The notes beneath the pieces are model-generated. The model was not told the DNA's origin. It saw only the letters and a list, made by a program, of their open reading frames with translations, and made no database searches. Shown one piece after another: positions 20,313-32,191 of a DNA stretch of 64,000 nt (positions are counted from its first letter, which is position 1; the number at the start of each line of letters is the position of its first letter). The position numbers and the translations under genes are program-made. This DNA is from Hydractinia symbiolongicarpus (Eukaryota > Cnidaria > Hydrozoa > Anthoathecata > Hydractiniidae): assembly GCF_029227915.1 (NCBI RefSeq), contig NC_079884.1, positions 21,700,001-21,764,000 of the forward strand, written 5' to 3'.

Positions 20313-21749
20313 AAGGTGAGGAACCCGTTACTTAAAGTAAACAAACTTAAAATTTAATTCAACTATAGCAAGTGGAAAGAATTGTTTCTTAATTCATTTT
20401 TGCAAACTAACTTAGCGACAAACGTTAACTTCCCACAAAGCCATTTTATCAAGTCAGTGTGAAGTTTTATGTGAAAACGACGGGGCAAAAAATCTTTTTA
20501 CTTCCGCTTTGTCTTTGAAGATCTGCGATATTTTGTGATAAAAGATCCTTTGACCGGAATGTGGTCAGTGGGATCAATGGAGTGAGTAAGGTACAATTCT
20601 CAACAAAATTATCAACGAAATAAACCCTTTTATCTCCTTTGAATCAAAAATATAAAAGAATAAAGAAAGAAATCAAAAAGTATAAAGAAAAAAACATCTG
20701 AAACATTATTTATTTTTTTAGTGGAACTCTCAAAATAAAAAATATTTGTAAAGAAACAACGTCACCTTGTTGAAACTGTAGATTTACTCAAAATCTAAAA
20801 TATGACACATCGCAGATAACAAAATATGAAAATGTCATTTGGATAAGAAACAACGGCAATAATTTACATAATTTACATAACATCCTAATTAACCTGTGAT
20901 CCTTGTCTAATTAGAACACACAAAGTGTTTCCAAAATTTAACGAACCCATAAAATATACAATAATATGTATTTTTAATAATATAACTTTCTTTAACATAA
21001 TTTATTGGTTCCAGTTGAAGAATTTCTTTATTTTACATCGGGATTCTGAACACATTCTAAGCTACACACACGTACGTAATTTTCTACCTCTCACATATGG
21101 CTATACCTTTTGTATGTCCCAAATCAGAGTTTATAGCCGTAACAATGCGTAGCTATACAACAACATGCCATACCAGCTGCCAATTGATTTAGAATTTCAC
21201 TAAACTTTATCTTGTTGTTCTAATTTAACTGACTAACGACATTCTCGATTACTTGCGCACTCTTCATATCCAAGAAATGGTTAAACGAGTCAAATAATTA
21301 CTTTATTTACGCCTACAATACGTGGGTAACTTTTCAGTGAATGTTAAACCTGCGTCTTTGCTCTAATTAGCCAAAGTTTATTTAAATACCATTCTCATCC
21401 CCAAAGCTCTTTGAGATTAAACTCGTGGTTTAGCTATCCGAAAGAGCTCTAAGAGACAAGAACGTTCAAATTCAGGATCTCGTCCAAAACTCTAACATTG
21501 ATCAAGACGACACTAATGTTTTTTTTATATATAAGAAGTGAATTAAACAATACCTGCCAATACCGCCTTTCCCTAACGCCACGTTCGTTCCATTCGCTCT
21601 TTACAAGTAACGCAAAAGAAATAAGTTAGACCTGATATCACTTTGGCTCACAATCTCATATAATTAAATACATCAAGTTCGACCTGCAAAATTCCCTTTG
21701 TGGTGAAATAAAAAAAGTTTTTTATTTTAAAAGGACATGAAAACAATCC

Positions 21750-21803
21750 CGTTCCGTCAGAATATTACGGACGAAGAGAGCCCTGGGAAGCAAGTTGACA
21801 TAG
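21750..21803. repeat. MITE fragment, CTCGTTCCCAGGG family
   Basis: Has the right-hand end AGCCCTGGGAAGCAAGTTGAC after a CCGTTCCGTCAGAATATTACGG-like block. The left end is degraded. Confidence 0.4.
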
Positions 21804-22397
21804 TAAGTATTTTATCGCACGCATCGAATTTTGTTTTGCGCGTGCATCTTAGCATGACTTTCCACAACAGCTAATTGCCACTTTTTTTATTTCCTAATAC
21901 AGCTAAAAAAAGAGTTATGTTTTGACACAAAATAAATTTGAAAAGCTTCTTCTAAATTGCACCTATGTCCGTCTAATTATAGAATAATTCCTAAAGACGA
22001 AAAAATACACGAAACAATTCCATCGCAATTAAACGCCCTTCGGCAACTTCTTCTCCAGTGTTTCCTTGAGCACGCTGTCAACTTTATATTCGTTGAATTT
22101 TTACAATTTACAAGAATCTTATAAACTGAAGAAGAAATGTTCACTAACGCTCTTGAGAAGGCATTGTGGAGAAAAAGGGTCCTTGAAGAAGAGATAAATC
22201 TATTTATCGTCAAACCATAGTGAAGAACAGTTAAGCCGTAATTTATAGACCGGGCTTTAAAGTTATACATGATCTTTGAATATTCGTATCCGTTTTTCAA
22301 AAATTTGCGAGGGGTATTGTTGTGACTCGTTTTTATTTCAACGCGTAAAAAAAATGGCATGCTATCAAAAGTAATTTAGAATAATTAAAGAGACCGC

Positions 22398-22500
22398 TGA
22401 CCACCTCAACTTCGTTCCCATGGCATTTTGTCTTTGTTAATGAATCGTTCGTACGAAAGGCTCAGGGGTCAAGAGACCCTGGAGATGAGAATTCAAGTTG
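22398..22500. repeat. MITE copy, CTCGTTCCCAGGG family
   Basis: CAACTTCGTTCCCATGGCATTTTG at the left and AGACCCTGGAGATGAGAATTC at the right form inverted ends. Inside is AAAGGCTCAGGGGTCAAGAGACC, shared with the copy at 29.7 kb. Confidence 0.55.
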
Positions 22501-23743
22501 GTTTATTTATTTAATTTTTTGTTTCGGTAATGATGAAAAACTTTGCTAGCACCAATTTCATTATATAACAAGCTTTTTAACCATTTGTAAAAACAACTTC
22601 AAAAACCGGTTAAGAAAGATTAATATAGATTGTTTCTTAAAAAACAAGACCGCCAAATTAGTATATGAATCGATAACGTCATCACAGCCTGACGACTTAT
22701 CAGCTCTATTCAAACCTGTCATAAACGATTCCTAATATTAGGTATACATTTAGTATTTATGGATTCAGCTAATTTTAAAAAATCCTTAAACACGAATTAT
22801 CTATACAGTTCGGAACCAACTGTACTGAAATCGAGTCAGATTGTCAAGTTAGTACGAAACCCATCATCATAACTATTTTGCTAAAACTGAAAACAAGGTC
22901 GTGTTAGGTAAGTGATAATCATATTATGTAACTTTCTTATAGAATGTTTTATTTTGAACATAGATAGTACAAGGAGGGGGTTTCGTGGTAATATTTTATT
23001 TTAGTGAACATACAAAAGGAACTACATGGAGAAATAGTTTGAAAAACTTATACATAGCTAGATAGTAACACATTTACACAACACTAACTTGGTTGGTGTG
23101 GGCAAAATTAGGATTCTTAGGTTAAAAAAGAGATCGCAAAGTTTCTATAACATAAAGTTTGCTGTCCGCCTGCGAGTCAAATGATATCTATAAGTATCAA
23201 CGAAAGAATTACCACATATTTAATAGTTATTAACAGAATTGCTTATTAAAATTTCTAATATACACTTACTGTAAACGCTCACCACATATACGTCGTTCCT
23301 AACAAAACTGCCTCGTCTTTATTTACGACAGATGGATATGGTGTATGGTATGGCAACTTTAGGTATCTACTAGCCATCCAATCAGGAATGAATATCATAA
23401 GTATTTTTTGTTTTATAAGATATATTGTCTTTTTGATCTTGTTTGCTTAAAATTTAGATAAAATGTCTTACATGTGCTTATAAATAGAAAGTACAAGAAA
23501 CTTTTGCTGATTGGGATCTCGTGTAATCTAAGGTGGTCTCTGTTGGTAATGAAATAGGCGTCCAACTGTTTGTCTTTCCAAATATAAACTCATATAACAA
23601 AAAGCTTTTTATATGGAATTCTGACGCAAAATATTCTTTTTATGGTTGCTTTTAATCCGATTATTATCAATTTCTTTTTTTAAACAGTTACCTGGGTGGA
23701 AACATAGCAGTGAGGTTTAAACCTTTAGACATAGCTAGCTAGC

Positions 23744-23874
23744 TAGTTATAAATACAACCCGTATACGCCTGTCTGTCTGTCACGCAAAATAATACCGCA
23801 AGTAGCGAGACGCTCATAATGTAGTATATAAAACACGGGTGAACCCGTGGGTTTTTCCACGGGCCATTGACTAG
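23744..23874 (+). mobile_element. Short Helitron-like copy
   Basis: Keeps the GCCTGTCTGTCTGTCACGC-type 5' part and a 3' end with the CCCGTGG-GTTTTT-CCACGGG hairpin, then CCATTGACTAG followed by T. The 5' TC is not clear. Confidence 0.6.
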
Positions 23875-24019
23875 TTTTTTATAAATATTATAATGCATTT
23901 CTCAAAGAAATTCAACTACTGAACTGAGTGATAGTCGAAATACCTTTTTGAGTAAATATGAAACGAATAATTGTTAAAATGTTAGGAAGACTTCGAACGT
24001 CTTTTTTGTTATTAACTTC

Positions 24020-24120
24020 TCAACAACAACAACAATACAACAATGTCATCAACAACAACAAAAACAATAACAATAATAATAACAACAACAAAAAAAGCAA
24101 CAACAACAACAACAACAACA
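24020..24120 (+). repeat. (CAA)n/(AAC)n microsatellite
   Basis: Imperfect trinucleotide repeat. It is open in one frame as Gln then Asn/Lys runs, but has no gene features. Confidence 0.9.
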
Positions 24121-24516
24121 GAAAAAAACATGATAAAAAAACTGTAAGAATTCCACTTTGAAATCTTAACGTGCCTGAATATTTACGTACCCGCCAACAC
24201 TAAATGAGTTTTTTTTTACGTTACCTCAAATACAAAAATATCACTGAATATTTAGTATTAAAAAATCATGTATAATAAACTTACATCGTTGAACAACACA
24301 ATGAGGACCTTCCACGATAACTTCTTTTCACAATTACACATCTGTAAATGAGCATTGTCGCCCGATCTTTTGTTGCTATGGAATTTGAATTCAATTATGA
24401 TCGCCGTAGCAGCGAATTAGTGCTTGTAATTTCTTAAATTATGTATCCTGAATTCAATCTAGTCATGATTATTAAGTTTTAATCTCATTATTTTTTGATT
24501 ATTTTATTTATTATTA

Positions 24517-24689
24517 CTAGTCGTTAGCCCGTGGAAAAATCCACGGGTTCGCCCGTCCTTTATATTTACCCGTTGCAACAAAGTGGATAAAAATATATTG
24601 CATTTGATATTCGTGTTTCCGTAACATGATTTTCTAACTCAGCGGGGGTCCGCGCAGAAACAGACAGACGACGGCTATTATTATAGAGA
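24517..24689 (-). mobile_element. Helitron-like copy 1 of tandem trimer
   Basis: On the minus strand it reads 5' TCTCTATAATAATAGCCGTC ... 3' hairpin CCCGTGGA-TTTT-TCCACGGG, then CTAACGACTAG. It is 173 bp. It abuts copy 2 with no spacer; the trimer is flanked by host A at 24516 and T at 25051, the A-T target expected for Helitrons. Confidence 0.75.
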
Positions 24690-24872
24690 CTAGTCGTTGC
24701 CCGTGGAAAAATCCACGGGGTCGCCCGTCCTTTAAATTAACCCGTTGCAACAAAGTGGACAGAAATATATCGCATTTAGTATTGATGCGCATTTTAAAAA
24801 TTTCGTGTTTCCGTTACGGGACACGGCTTTCGCGGACACACAGACAGACGGAATACGGCTATTATTAAAAGA
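24690..24872 (-). mobile_element. Helitron-like copy 2 of tandem trimer
   Basis: 183 bp, same ends as copy 1 (TC start, hairpin, CTAG). Differs by small indels, for example GATGCGCATTTTAAAAATTT near 24785. Confidence 0.75.
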
Positions 24873-25050
24873 CTAGTCGTTAGCCCGTGGAAAAATCCAC
24901 GGGTTCGCCCGTCCTTTATAATTACACGTCGCAACAAAGTGGATAAAAAAATATCGCATTTGATATTCGTGTTTCCGTAACATCATTTTCTAACTCAGCG
25001 GGGGGTCCGCGCAGAGACAGACAGACGGAATACGGCTATTATTATAGAGA
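24873..25050 (-). mobile_element. Helitron-like copy 3 of tandem trimer
   Basis: 178 bp, closest to copy 1 in the middle (TAACTCAGCGGGG block). Its 5' TC abuts the host T at 25051. Confidence 0.75.
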
Positions 25051-25138
25051 TTATTAGTTTATTATTACCCGGGTAAAAGGGCGGCATCGGTATTTTTGAA
25101 AATTGCGCAATGTGATTGGTTAGAACTTACGTCATAGC

Positions 25139-25162
25139 GGGCAATACTCCACGGTATTGCCC
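25139..25162. repeat. GGGCAATAC hairpin
   Basis: GGGCAATAC and GTATTGCCC form an inverted repeat around a short loop. The same words occur in the MITE at 25465-25599, so this is probably a related fragment. Confidence 0.6.
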
Positions 25163-25464
25163 ACTACGATAACAACCGTGTTTAAAGTTTAAATATGGTG
25201 GCATTAAGTGTAAATAAACACGGAAAAAAGTAAGTATAAATAAAACGCGAAACAAAAACGAAACTTACTTTTATCTTTTAAAGAATTCTTTGTTGTAGCT
25301 ACAATAAAAACCTGTTATGTTTACACGATATTAGATTTATAAAATTATATTTTTTGTTCGAATGTACGTTCCATATGGAAATAGTTTCTATAAAGACATG
25401 GTTTCTACATCCTGCTTATAATGTTATATTTTTTTTTCGTAAAATGCAGTACCCGGATAATAAT

Positions 25465-25599
25465 CCATATAATAACTGTTTATTTCGGGCAATACTTTCG
25501 AATATTGACCTCTGTCACGTATTCCCTCACAAGCTCGGGCAATACTTTGACGTCGGTCAATATTCTCCGGTATTGCCCTCATAAACAGTTATTATAGGG
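25465..25599. mobile_element. MITE with ~45-bp terminal inverted repeats
   Basis: Left arm TATAATAACTGTTTAT..GGGCAATAC..GAATATTGACC is matched by the inverted right arm ending AAACAGTTATTATAGGG. The element is about 135 bp with almost no unique middle, so a single strand could form a long hairpin. No coding sequence. Confidence 0.7.
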
Positions 25600-26809
25600 T
25601 TAGTAGTATTATTTTTCTGAAGATCATAAGATATTTTTAAGCTACAGCTGAGAAAGACATTTTCCATTTTTTAATAAGCTGTATGTTGCAACGTTTTAAA
25701 TTTTGTGTTTTTATGCTCGATGGTAAAACAACACAATTAAAATATAATTATCGAAGTTATTTATAGTAACATATTTACTATTCGATTAAATATTCCTATT
25801 TTTACAAAGTACAAAAAACTACCTATAGGAAATTTCGCTTCCACTTTTGATATACCACAGACCTATGTAGAAATAAATTTCCACTCAAGAACAAAACGAA
25901 TCCAGATGTAACAGAAGTGAACTGAACGAGAAAAAATATTTTAATTGACTGGCGAACTGCAAACTATCCTTTTGTTTTCATTTTGTTCCTGTCGGCAAAA
26001 AAAGTCGAAACGATTTCAACTTTCAGTTCGTATCAAAACGAAAAATTATACAGCTTGCACTTTTCTCAGGAACGGATGAAATGAGAGTCAGGCGTTTATA
26101 CCAAAATTTCTATGTAGGAAACATTTTATAGCGGACCGCTCTTATATAGGGGACGTCATTCCAAGATCAGAATTTACAACACAAGCAATAGTGCATGTTC
26201 TTTTAAAGAGTTTGACTTTATTCCACTTGTCAAACAATATTTCAAGTTTAAAATACTAAATTATCTGCGCTAAAGTTGAACCTTAAATCTCAAAACTTTT
26301 TTGTAAAGTGTAGGGTCTATTTTACGTTTTTTAATGAAAGATACATTTACAATACACTTTAGGTTCTTTCATCTTCCGACATCAGCCTCTTGATTTATTC
26401 TGCAAACGATTCCATTATACCCTAACACACCCTAGAGCAGAATTTCAATGCAATTTTTTAAAGTTGTTAAAAATATTTTGAATTTTAAAAAGTGCCGACA
26501 TATACAAGAGTGTTGTAAGATGTTGAATTGATTATATAAGTATTTGTGAAATGTATGTTGGTTGCCAGGTGTTTAGCAAGGTGTTGCTAAGGAGTTATCT
26601 AAAGCTTTTCAAAGATACAAGATGCCCTGGTTGAAGTTATATAGGTACTAGGGTAAAACATCGATGCATTAAAATGATGTAATTTCTTTTTTAATGGTTT
26701 CATTATATTCTTTTTTCTTTTCTCTATCGTCTTTAAATGTAATATTTTTAGGCCGTGAAAAATTAAGAGTTTTTCACCTCCCCATCGTACATATCCCGGG
26801 TATAGCTTG

Positions 26810-26876
26810 TTATATGTAGCTTCGTGCGCAGTGAAAATAATTACAAACAGACGGATGACGGCTATTATTAAATAGA
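26810..26876 (-). mobile_element. Helitron-like partial copy (5' end only)
   Basis: Has the minus-strand 5' end TCTATTTAATAATAGCCGTC and CGTCTGTTTG block. It is joined directly to the CTAG of the next copy. Its own hairpin end is absent. Confidence 0.5.
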
Positions 26877-27004
26877 CTAGTTGTTAACCCGTGGAAAAAT
26901 CCACGGGGTCGCCCGTCCTGTATATATTGCATTTCGTGTTTCCGTAACACGATGTGTTTCTAGCACACAAACAGACAGACAGAACTGGCGTATTATTATA
27001 GAGA
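26877..27004 (-). mobile_element. Short Helitron-like copy
   Basis: 128 bp. Minus-strand 5' TCTCTATAATAATACGCCAG to 3' hairpin CCCGTGGATTTTTCCACGGG and CTAG, with host T at 27005. It has a shortened middle compared with the trimer copies. Confidence 0.7.
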
Positions 27005-27868
27005 TGATATGACATGTGTCATGTACTATACACTAATATTTCTGAAAAAATTGTCTTTTATCTTTATCGTAAAAATAAAAAAATCGTGCAGATATGATGT
27101 CAATTTTGATCGCGATGGCGCCATTCAAAATCACTCTTAAAAACGTATTAATTTTTGGTTTTCAGTCGATAAGTCTACTCAAAATCTAGAATCAAAGACG
27201 TAGCATCAATAACACGTGGGAATTATATTGTAAAATGGAGAAATGACTCATTTTAGGTATATGTGGCGTCATTTCTAAACTCGATAGCGGCATCAGAGTT
27301 ACCGTATATATTGCCCCCGAGCAGTTTAAGATTTCTGTGAGGGGGTCTAAATTATTACTCAAATTAAGTTAACACTATTTAAGAACACTCTTCTGGGGTG
27401 CAATATAGGGTCCAAATATGATGTTCAAATCCGACTATGTTCTTTTGGTATTTTGGTGCGTTTATTTTCTCTATCTAAAACTCGCATATACTCGAAATTA
27501 GCGCAAGCTTGGATGAGAAAAACAGGTTTGAGGTAGCAAAATAAAAAGTGAGATTCCATTGTAGTTCGTCATAACATAACAAGCAAGTATCTTCATGGAT
27601 GTTGTTTTGTATCAGAAAAGTTTGTCTAGTGACACTCCAGACGAAATTAATAAACTTTTCATTTGTTGTTGTCAGGCTAGCCAACATGTCTAAGTTTAAC
27701 TCTGACAGGTAAGCTCACTAAAGTTGGACTCCATTTTGCTGTATTTTCCACTATATCGCAAAATACAAACAAAGGTTTTCTGTTCTTGGGCTCGAGGTAA
27801 TTTCCACTGCGCTTCAATTTTCTTGCGAGTTTTTATCTTGGCGGTAATTTTAGCAATAAAGTGCTCGT

Positions 27869-28042
27869 ATGAAACAAAAAAACTTGGCATTGGACGAAAA
27901 GATGAAGGTCATCGCTTACGCAAACAACAATCCAAAAATGGGATGTCGAGTGATTGCGGAACACTTCAAAATTGGGAAGACTTGTGCCTCAAATATCTTG
28001 AGGAATGCAAAAACTCTTCAAAAAGCCTCGGGGTGGTTTTAA
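27869..28042 (+). pseudogene. Tigger/pogo transposase N-terminus (CENP-B HTH) remnant
   Basis: A 57-aa frame starts MKQKNLALDEKMKVIAYAN and continues MGCRVIAEHFKIGKTCASN. This is the CENP-B/Tigger N-terminal helix-turn-helix pattern (L-x-x-K-x-x-V-I ... I-A-x-x-F-x-I-G-K-T-x-x-S-N-I-L). The DDE catalytic part is missing; the frame stops at 28040, and a terminal inverted repeat follows at 28073-28133. It is a decayed DNA transposon. CENP-B-type domains have been co-opted by hosts elsewhere, but nothing here suggests that. Confidence 0.7.
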
Positions 28043-28072
28043 AAGAAATTTGAGCTTAAAATGTTGTAGTGA

Positions 28073-28133
28073 AATTTTGTAGCGGACACTTTTTTGAGAT
28101 CCCGATGGTGTCCGCTATAGAGAGGTATCACTG
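28073..28133 (-). repeat. Tigger-like terminal inverted repeat
   Basis: Reading inward on the minus strand from 28133: CAGTGATACCTCTCTATAGC, then GGACACC, flanked by TA (28134-28135), the target duplication expected for Tc1/pogo elements. An inner AGCGGACAC/GTGTCCGCT inverted pair (28080-28114) can fold back. Confidence 0.6.
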
Positions 28134-28550
28134 TATAGTAATTTTTTGTCGAATTTTTTTTGTTACGTTTTTAAAGTATAAAAATACATGCAAAGGGAAA
28201 CAAATTATTGACACATTTTATTTCTTAAGGAAAATTTTGCGAAAAAAATTTAGTCGTTGAAGAGAAAAGAAAAAAGTTCGTAAAAAATTTAGATCACTAC
28301 CAAATTTTGACCAAACTTTTTATGACAAAAAAGATTCGTTTATATATTGTTCAAACTACATTTTTGCCTTATAGTGATTTCAGTAACGCCAGGCAAAATC
28401 TTAAGGATTGCCTGCGGAGTTAGAAAGTTAGAAAGAGTCATCGAGAATGCTCACGCTTAATTTAAGTTTGTAATTACGAGGAAATTTCGCAAAGTGGCAG
28501 TTAGCTGATTGATTTCTAAATTGGTAATTATGTGTAGTATTAGGGAAAAT

Positions 28551-28850
28551 AAATCTGGATGATTTTGACTGAATCTGGATGGTTATGACTGAATCTGGAT
28601 GGTTATGACTGAATCTGGATGGTTATGACTGAAGACTGAATCAGAATGGTTATGACTGAATCTGGATGGTTATGACTGAATCTGAATGATTTTGACTGAA
28701 TCTGGATGGTTATGACTGAATCTGGATGGTTTTTACTGAATCTGGATGGTTATGACTGAATCTGGTTGGTTATGACTGAATCTGGATGGTTATGACTGCA
28801 TCTGAATGGTTTTGACTGAATCTGGATGGTAATGACTGAATCTGAGTAGT
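28551..28850 (+). repeat. 20-bp minisatellite, ~15 units
   Basis: Tandem units of GAATCTGGATGGTTATGACT with point variants (GATTTTGACT, TCAGAATGGT, GGTAATGACT) and one 7-nt partial duplication near 28631. Units are directly adjacent. Confidence 0.95.
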
Positions 28851-29578
28851 ATGATGCTTTTGCAGCTCAGAATACCTTCTTCCTACTAATATTTGCGTAT
28901 TCCCGAAAAATTTGTTAGCGCACAAATTTTAATACAGATATTTAGTGCAAAGTTTTTTGCGCGAAAATTATTACACGCGAAATTGGTTTATGTTGGTTTA
29001 TGCGCAAAATCATGTAAGAATATTTTGGTTTTGCCACGTGGAAATTAATAGCACAAAATTAAGTACAAATAGGGATTCCCTTGTTTTTCAAGGCCTGACC
29101 TCCCTGGGTGCTACAATCTTAGACAAAAATATCGAGACAAAGGCAGTTTCTTCGTCGTGTCAAACGGTCAATGCCCTGCACCCGCCAGGCTGCAAAGTCT
29201 CTACTTTTGCACACATGTTTACACCAGGCGTACAGCCTTTAAATTTGCTAGTCGCATTATCTAGCGCGCCTTCACATTGAGATAATATACGTGGGGCACA
29301 CGAAGACCCCCAATTTCGTACAAAACGTCCATGCTGACGTTAGCAACAATTAGCACATTTTAGAAGTTTAGGATTAACGAAATAACCTGAGATTCTAAAT
29401 CCTAAGTGCACTCTGGATATTGACAAAGGAACTTTGATTGAAGTTCAAAATGCCTACGTAATTTCTAGTGGCGGTAAACTTTGAAATTAGCTGTTTTGTC
29501 TCAATATATACTTTGACCACAATTGTAGGTATATTGCTAATTGAAAAGATGCAGGACTTCTTAGTATTTTTAATGATA

Positions 29579-29605
29579 CATTGGAGCCTCTTTATAGCGG
29601 ACCCC
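29579..29605 (+). repeat. Second Tigger-like terminal repeat
   Basis: CATTGGAGCCTCTTTATAGC then GGACCCC, preceded by TA, closely resembles the repeat at 28133 in the opposite orientation. A looser match (TTTATAGCGGACCGC) is at 26128. Confidence 0.45.
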
Positions 29606-29719
29606 ATCAGGACTCAGACAGGCTATGCAAGGTGTTTGTTCGCTAATCGACTGCAAAGTATATCAAGAGATTAGTTAATATTGAAAAGGAAGAAAGATCC
29701 AAAGGACAATATATTAATG

Positions 29720-29803
29720 CTCAACCTCGTTCCTAGGGTATTTTGCCTTGCAGATAAAGAATAACGGCTCAGGAGCCACAAGACCCTGGGGACGAGATTG
29801 ATT
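29720..29803. repeat. MITE copy, CTCGTTCCCAGGG family
   Basis: Best-preserved copy: CAACCTCGTTCCTAGGGT at the left and ACCCTGGGGACGAGATTG at the right are inverted. It is about 84 bp with no coding content. Confidence 0.65.
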
Positions 29804-31068
29804 GATGCTGTCAAAAGGTAAAACAGACTCAATATATCCCTATAAGGTTCAATTGTATAACCCCCAAAAAAGACAGAAACTGGCTACAAATAAAATAACA
29901 AATTCAAAAAATCTAAACAGAAATATAGCCCGGCCTACCTGCCTTTTTTCTTCTAATTTTTCTGTAGTTTTTTCCTACCTTTCGCGACCCTGTACCGTGT
30001 AGTCCCCTCCAGATTCATCCGAGTGAAAACCGGACTTCAATAAAAGCATAACATTTCAATATAATCAGTTTCATTACGTGCACTGGAATGTGATTCGAAC
30101 TCATGGTGGTCTGATGTTTTGAAACGACAGCTGTTTGTAATGTTAATTAACACAGGATATTCGATTAGTAACATTAATTACAACATCTTTATCCTAGTTT
30201 TTGTCTTGTTTTTTTTTGTAATTTATGACAATAAACTTCTTTGATTCAAAAAAGTATATATAGGCATGTGTATGACAATACCAATCGAAATTTTCCTCAT
30301 AAGAACCCTAAAAAATCATTCAATATGTAAACGAAAAAGGTTACTGTTGTTAGGTGCCTTTAAAATATATTTTTGTTTATCTTAGATTTTTTTCTTCTTA
30401 ACCGTGGGAACGAGTTCTGTCACTCTTATAAAGAAAAAATATCCCTAAATTGCTTTGAATTTTGAAGAAAGTTTGGATAATATCCGCCTAAATGAAAATT
30501 GTGGCAAGAAGCCTTGTTTATCTATAGTTGTTCTTATATATGAAAAAGAATTTATTTTCTTTCTAATTACATAATGACCAGTGATTTATTGCACGTCAAC
30601 GAGTATAAAAGAAATCAATTAAGGTATTTTTGATTTTGAAATGTATAATTTAAACACAATAGCAGCGGGGGTAAGTGACACAATAAATGGCAATGTCAAA
30701 TGTATTCTATTATTCCTGTTAAAGGACCCCCTGCTAATTGAGGAAGGTTAAGTTGTTTAGATACAACAAAGTTTTTTGTTACCGCTGTAAAGATGTTCTC
30801 CCTGATCCATAACTTTACATGCAGATATCCGGGTGTTTTTAAGTGCTATAACATTTGAGAGCATTGTCAGTTGGATTATAAGCGAGTTAAGTCTCCAGAC
30901 TGAAAACAGGAAATAAAAAATGTTTAAAGACTTTTTTTAGTTTTTCATTGTCAGAACGAGAACTTTTGTCAGAATGGAAAATTACTGAAAAATGTTGTCT
31001 GTCTTTGTCCTCGTCTTTGAATGCTTGTAAATGCTTAGTAGTTCCTAAGTTTTTTTAAGTGAGAACAC

Positions 31069-31130
31069 TTAAAGAGGCTACGAAATGGCTGTTGGTTTTC
31101 GACTTTAGTGACTTACACGAAAGTTGAGCT
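31069..31130 (+). repeat. Fragment of dispersed repeat (AAAGAGGCTACG end)
   Basis: TTAAAGAGGCTACGAAATGG...TTTTCGACTTTAGTGACTTACACGAAAG matches, inverted, the block at 42887-42946. Confidence 0.6.
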
Positions 31131-31895
31131 AATGACGGTGACAAAATTTACGATCACTGACTGATACCAAAAACTATTTTGGACCCCTGAAGTCTTCGAG
31201 ATAAGCTCGAAAGTAGTACTTTCGAGGCTTTTTAAAGCTTTTTAAAAAACTTAAAGAGCTTTCGGGACGGGAATGGGCAAAAACAACATTTTAAGAACTG
31301 ATTTCACAACTAATAGGTAGATCGAAAAAAATCTAAATCGAATAGCAGAATTTCTGCTATAAATTAATTTAAATTCTTTAAAAACACACAAGGTAAATTT
31401 TAGTAGACGAGTACTTACAGTTAACTTCCGGTAACTTGAATCTTCAAAAAACAGAGGGGAATAGTTCGACTTAATGAACTTTTTAGTTAAACGAAACTCC
31501 CGTAAAGTCGAATTTAGTCTGAAATGAGATTATAGTTATGCGAAAAAATTGGCTTCAGCCTCAATCATGCTTAGCTTTTTAAAAATTTGGAACCTGAATA
31601 TGTGCGTACGTCATGTTTATCTTAAACAAAAGATACGCGAGTCATTTTTCTTCTCATCTAAATTCTTACCAGAACCTGATTATCGCCAATATGAGAGAGA
31701 ATGTAACTAATCATGTAAAAATTAACTTTAAAAATATTTTTTTTTCTCAGACAACATATAGGCGAGAGAAAGTAAAAAGGCAACGCAAATCGCCGGGTGT
31801 TGTCAACGTGATAACAAATATCCATAGCGCGCTTTTCATGTCAAAACTGAACTTGTGTATTTTTTGTTTATGCTGGCGCCCCTGGACCGTCCCTA

Positions 31896-32151
31896 GAGGG
31901 GGATTTTCACGAAGCGAATTTTCCCGACAAAATGAATTAGACGCCAAATTCATTGTTTTCTTGGTTAACCGCGTTCTGATTGGTCTCAAACTAGCAGCGA
32001 AACCTTTAGCCGCGAAAAAGCAGGAACTGTTTCTACTTTTCAGCGAAGCGAATATTTCGATGCAAAATCATAACAAACAAAACTGCGCATGCTCATATAC
32101 AATTCGTCGTCGAATTCGCCGTTAAAATTCACTTCGTGAAAATCCCCCCTC
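31896..32151. mobile_element. 256-bp MITE with ~27-bp inverted ends
   Basis: Left end GAGGGGGATTTTCACGAAGC, then GAATTTT; the right end reads the same on the other strand with one extra G and few changes. Interior AGCAGCGAAACCTTTAGCC has no coding sense. It lies inside a spurious 170-codon frame. Confidence 0.7.
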
Positions 32152-32159
32152 AAGGCGGG

Positions 32160-32191
32160 TTTCCACTCAAACGAATTCGTTTGAGTGGAAA
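32160..32191. repeat. Perfect 32-bp palindrome
   Basis: TTTCCACTCAAACGAA followed at once by its exact reverse complement, with no loop. It starts 9 bp after the preceding MITE. Confidence 0.95.

Noticed and set aside
21977-22360. 127-codon minus-strand frame
   Set aside because: No motif or splice support; it lies beside MITE copies.
24020-24120. Poly-Gln/Asn coding repeat
   Set aside because: Simple (CAA)n microsatellite; the frame around it has no gene features.
28551-28850. Regular repeats that could suggest a CRISPR array
   Set aside because: Units are directly adjacent with no spacers, and the genome is eukaryotic.
31613-32125. 170-codon open frame on the plus strand
   Set aside because: Much of it runs through a MITE (31896-32151) with inverted ends; the peptide has no family pattern.
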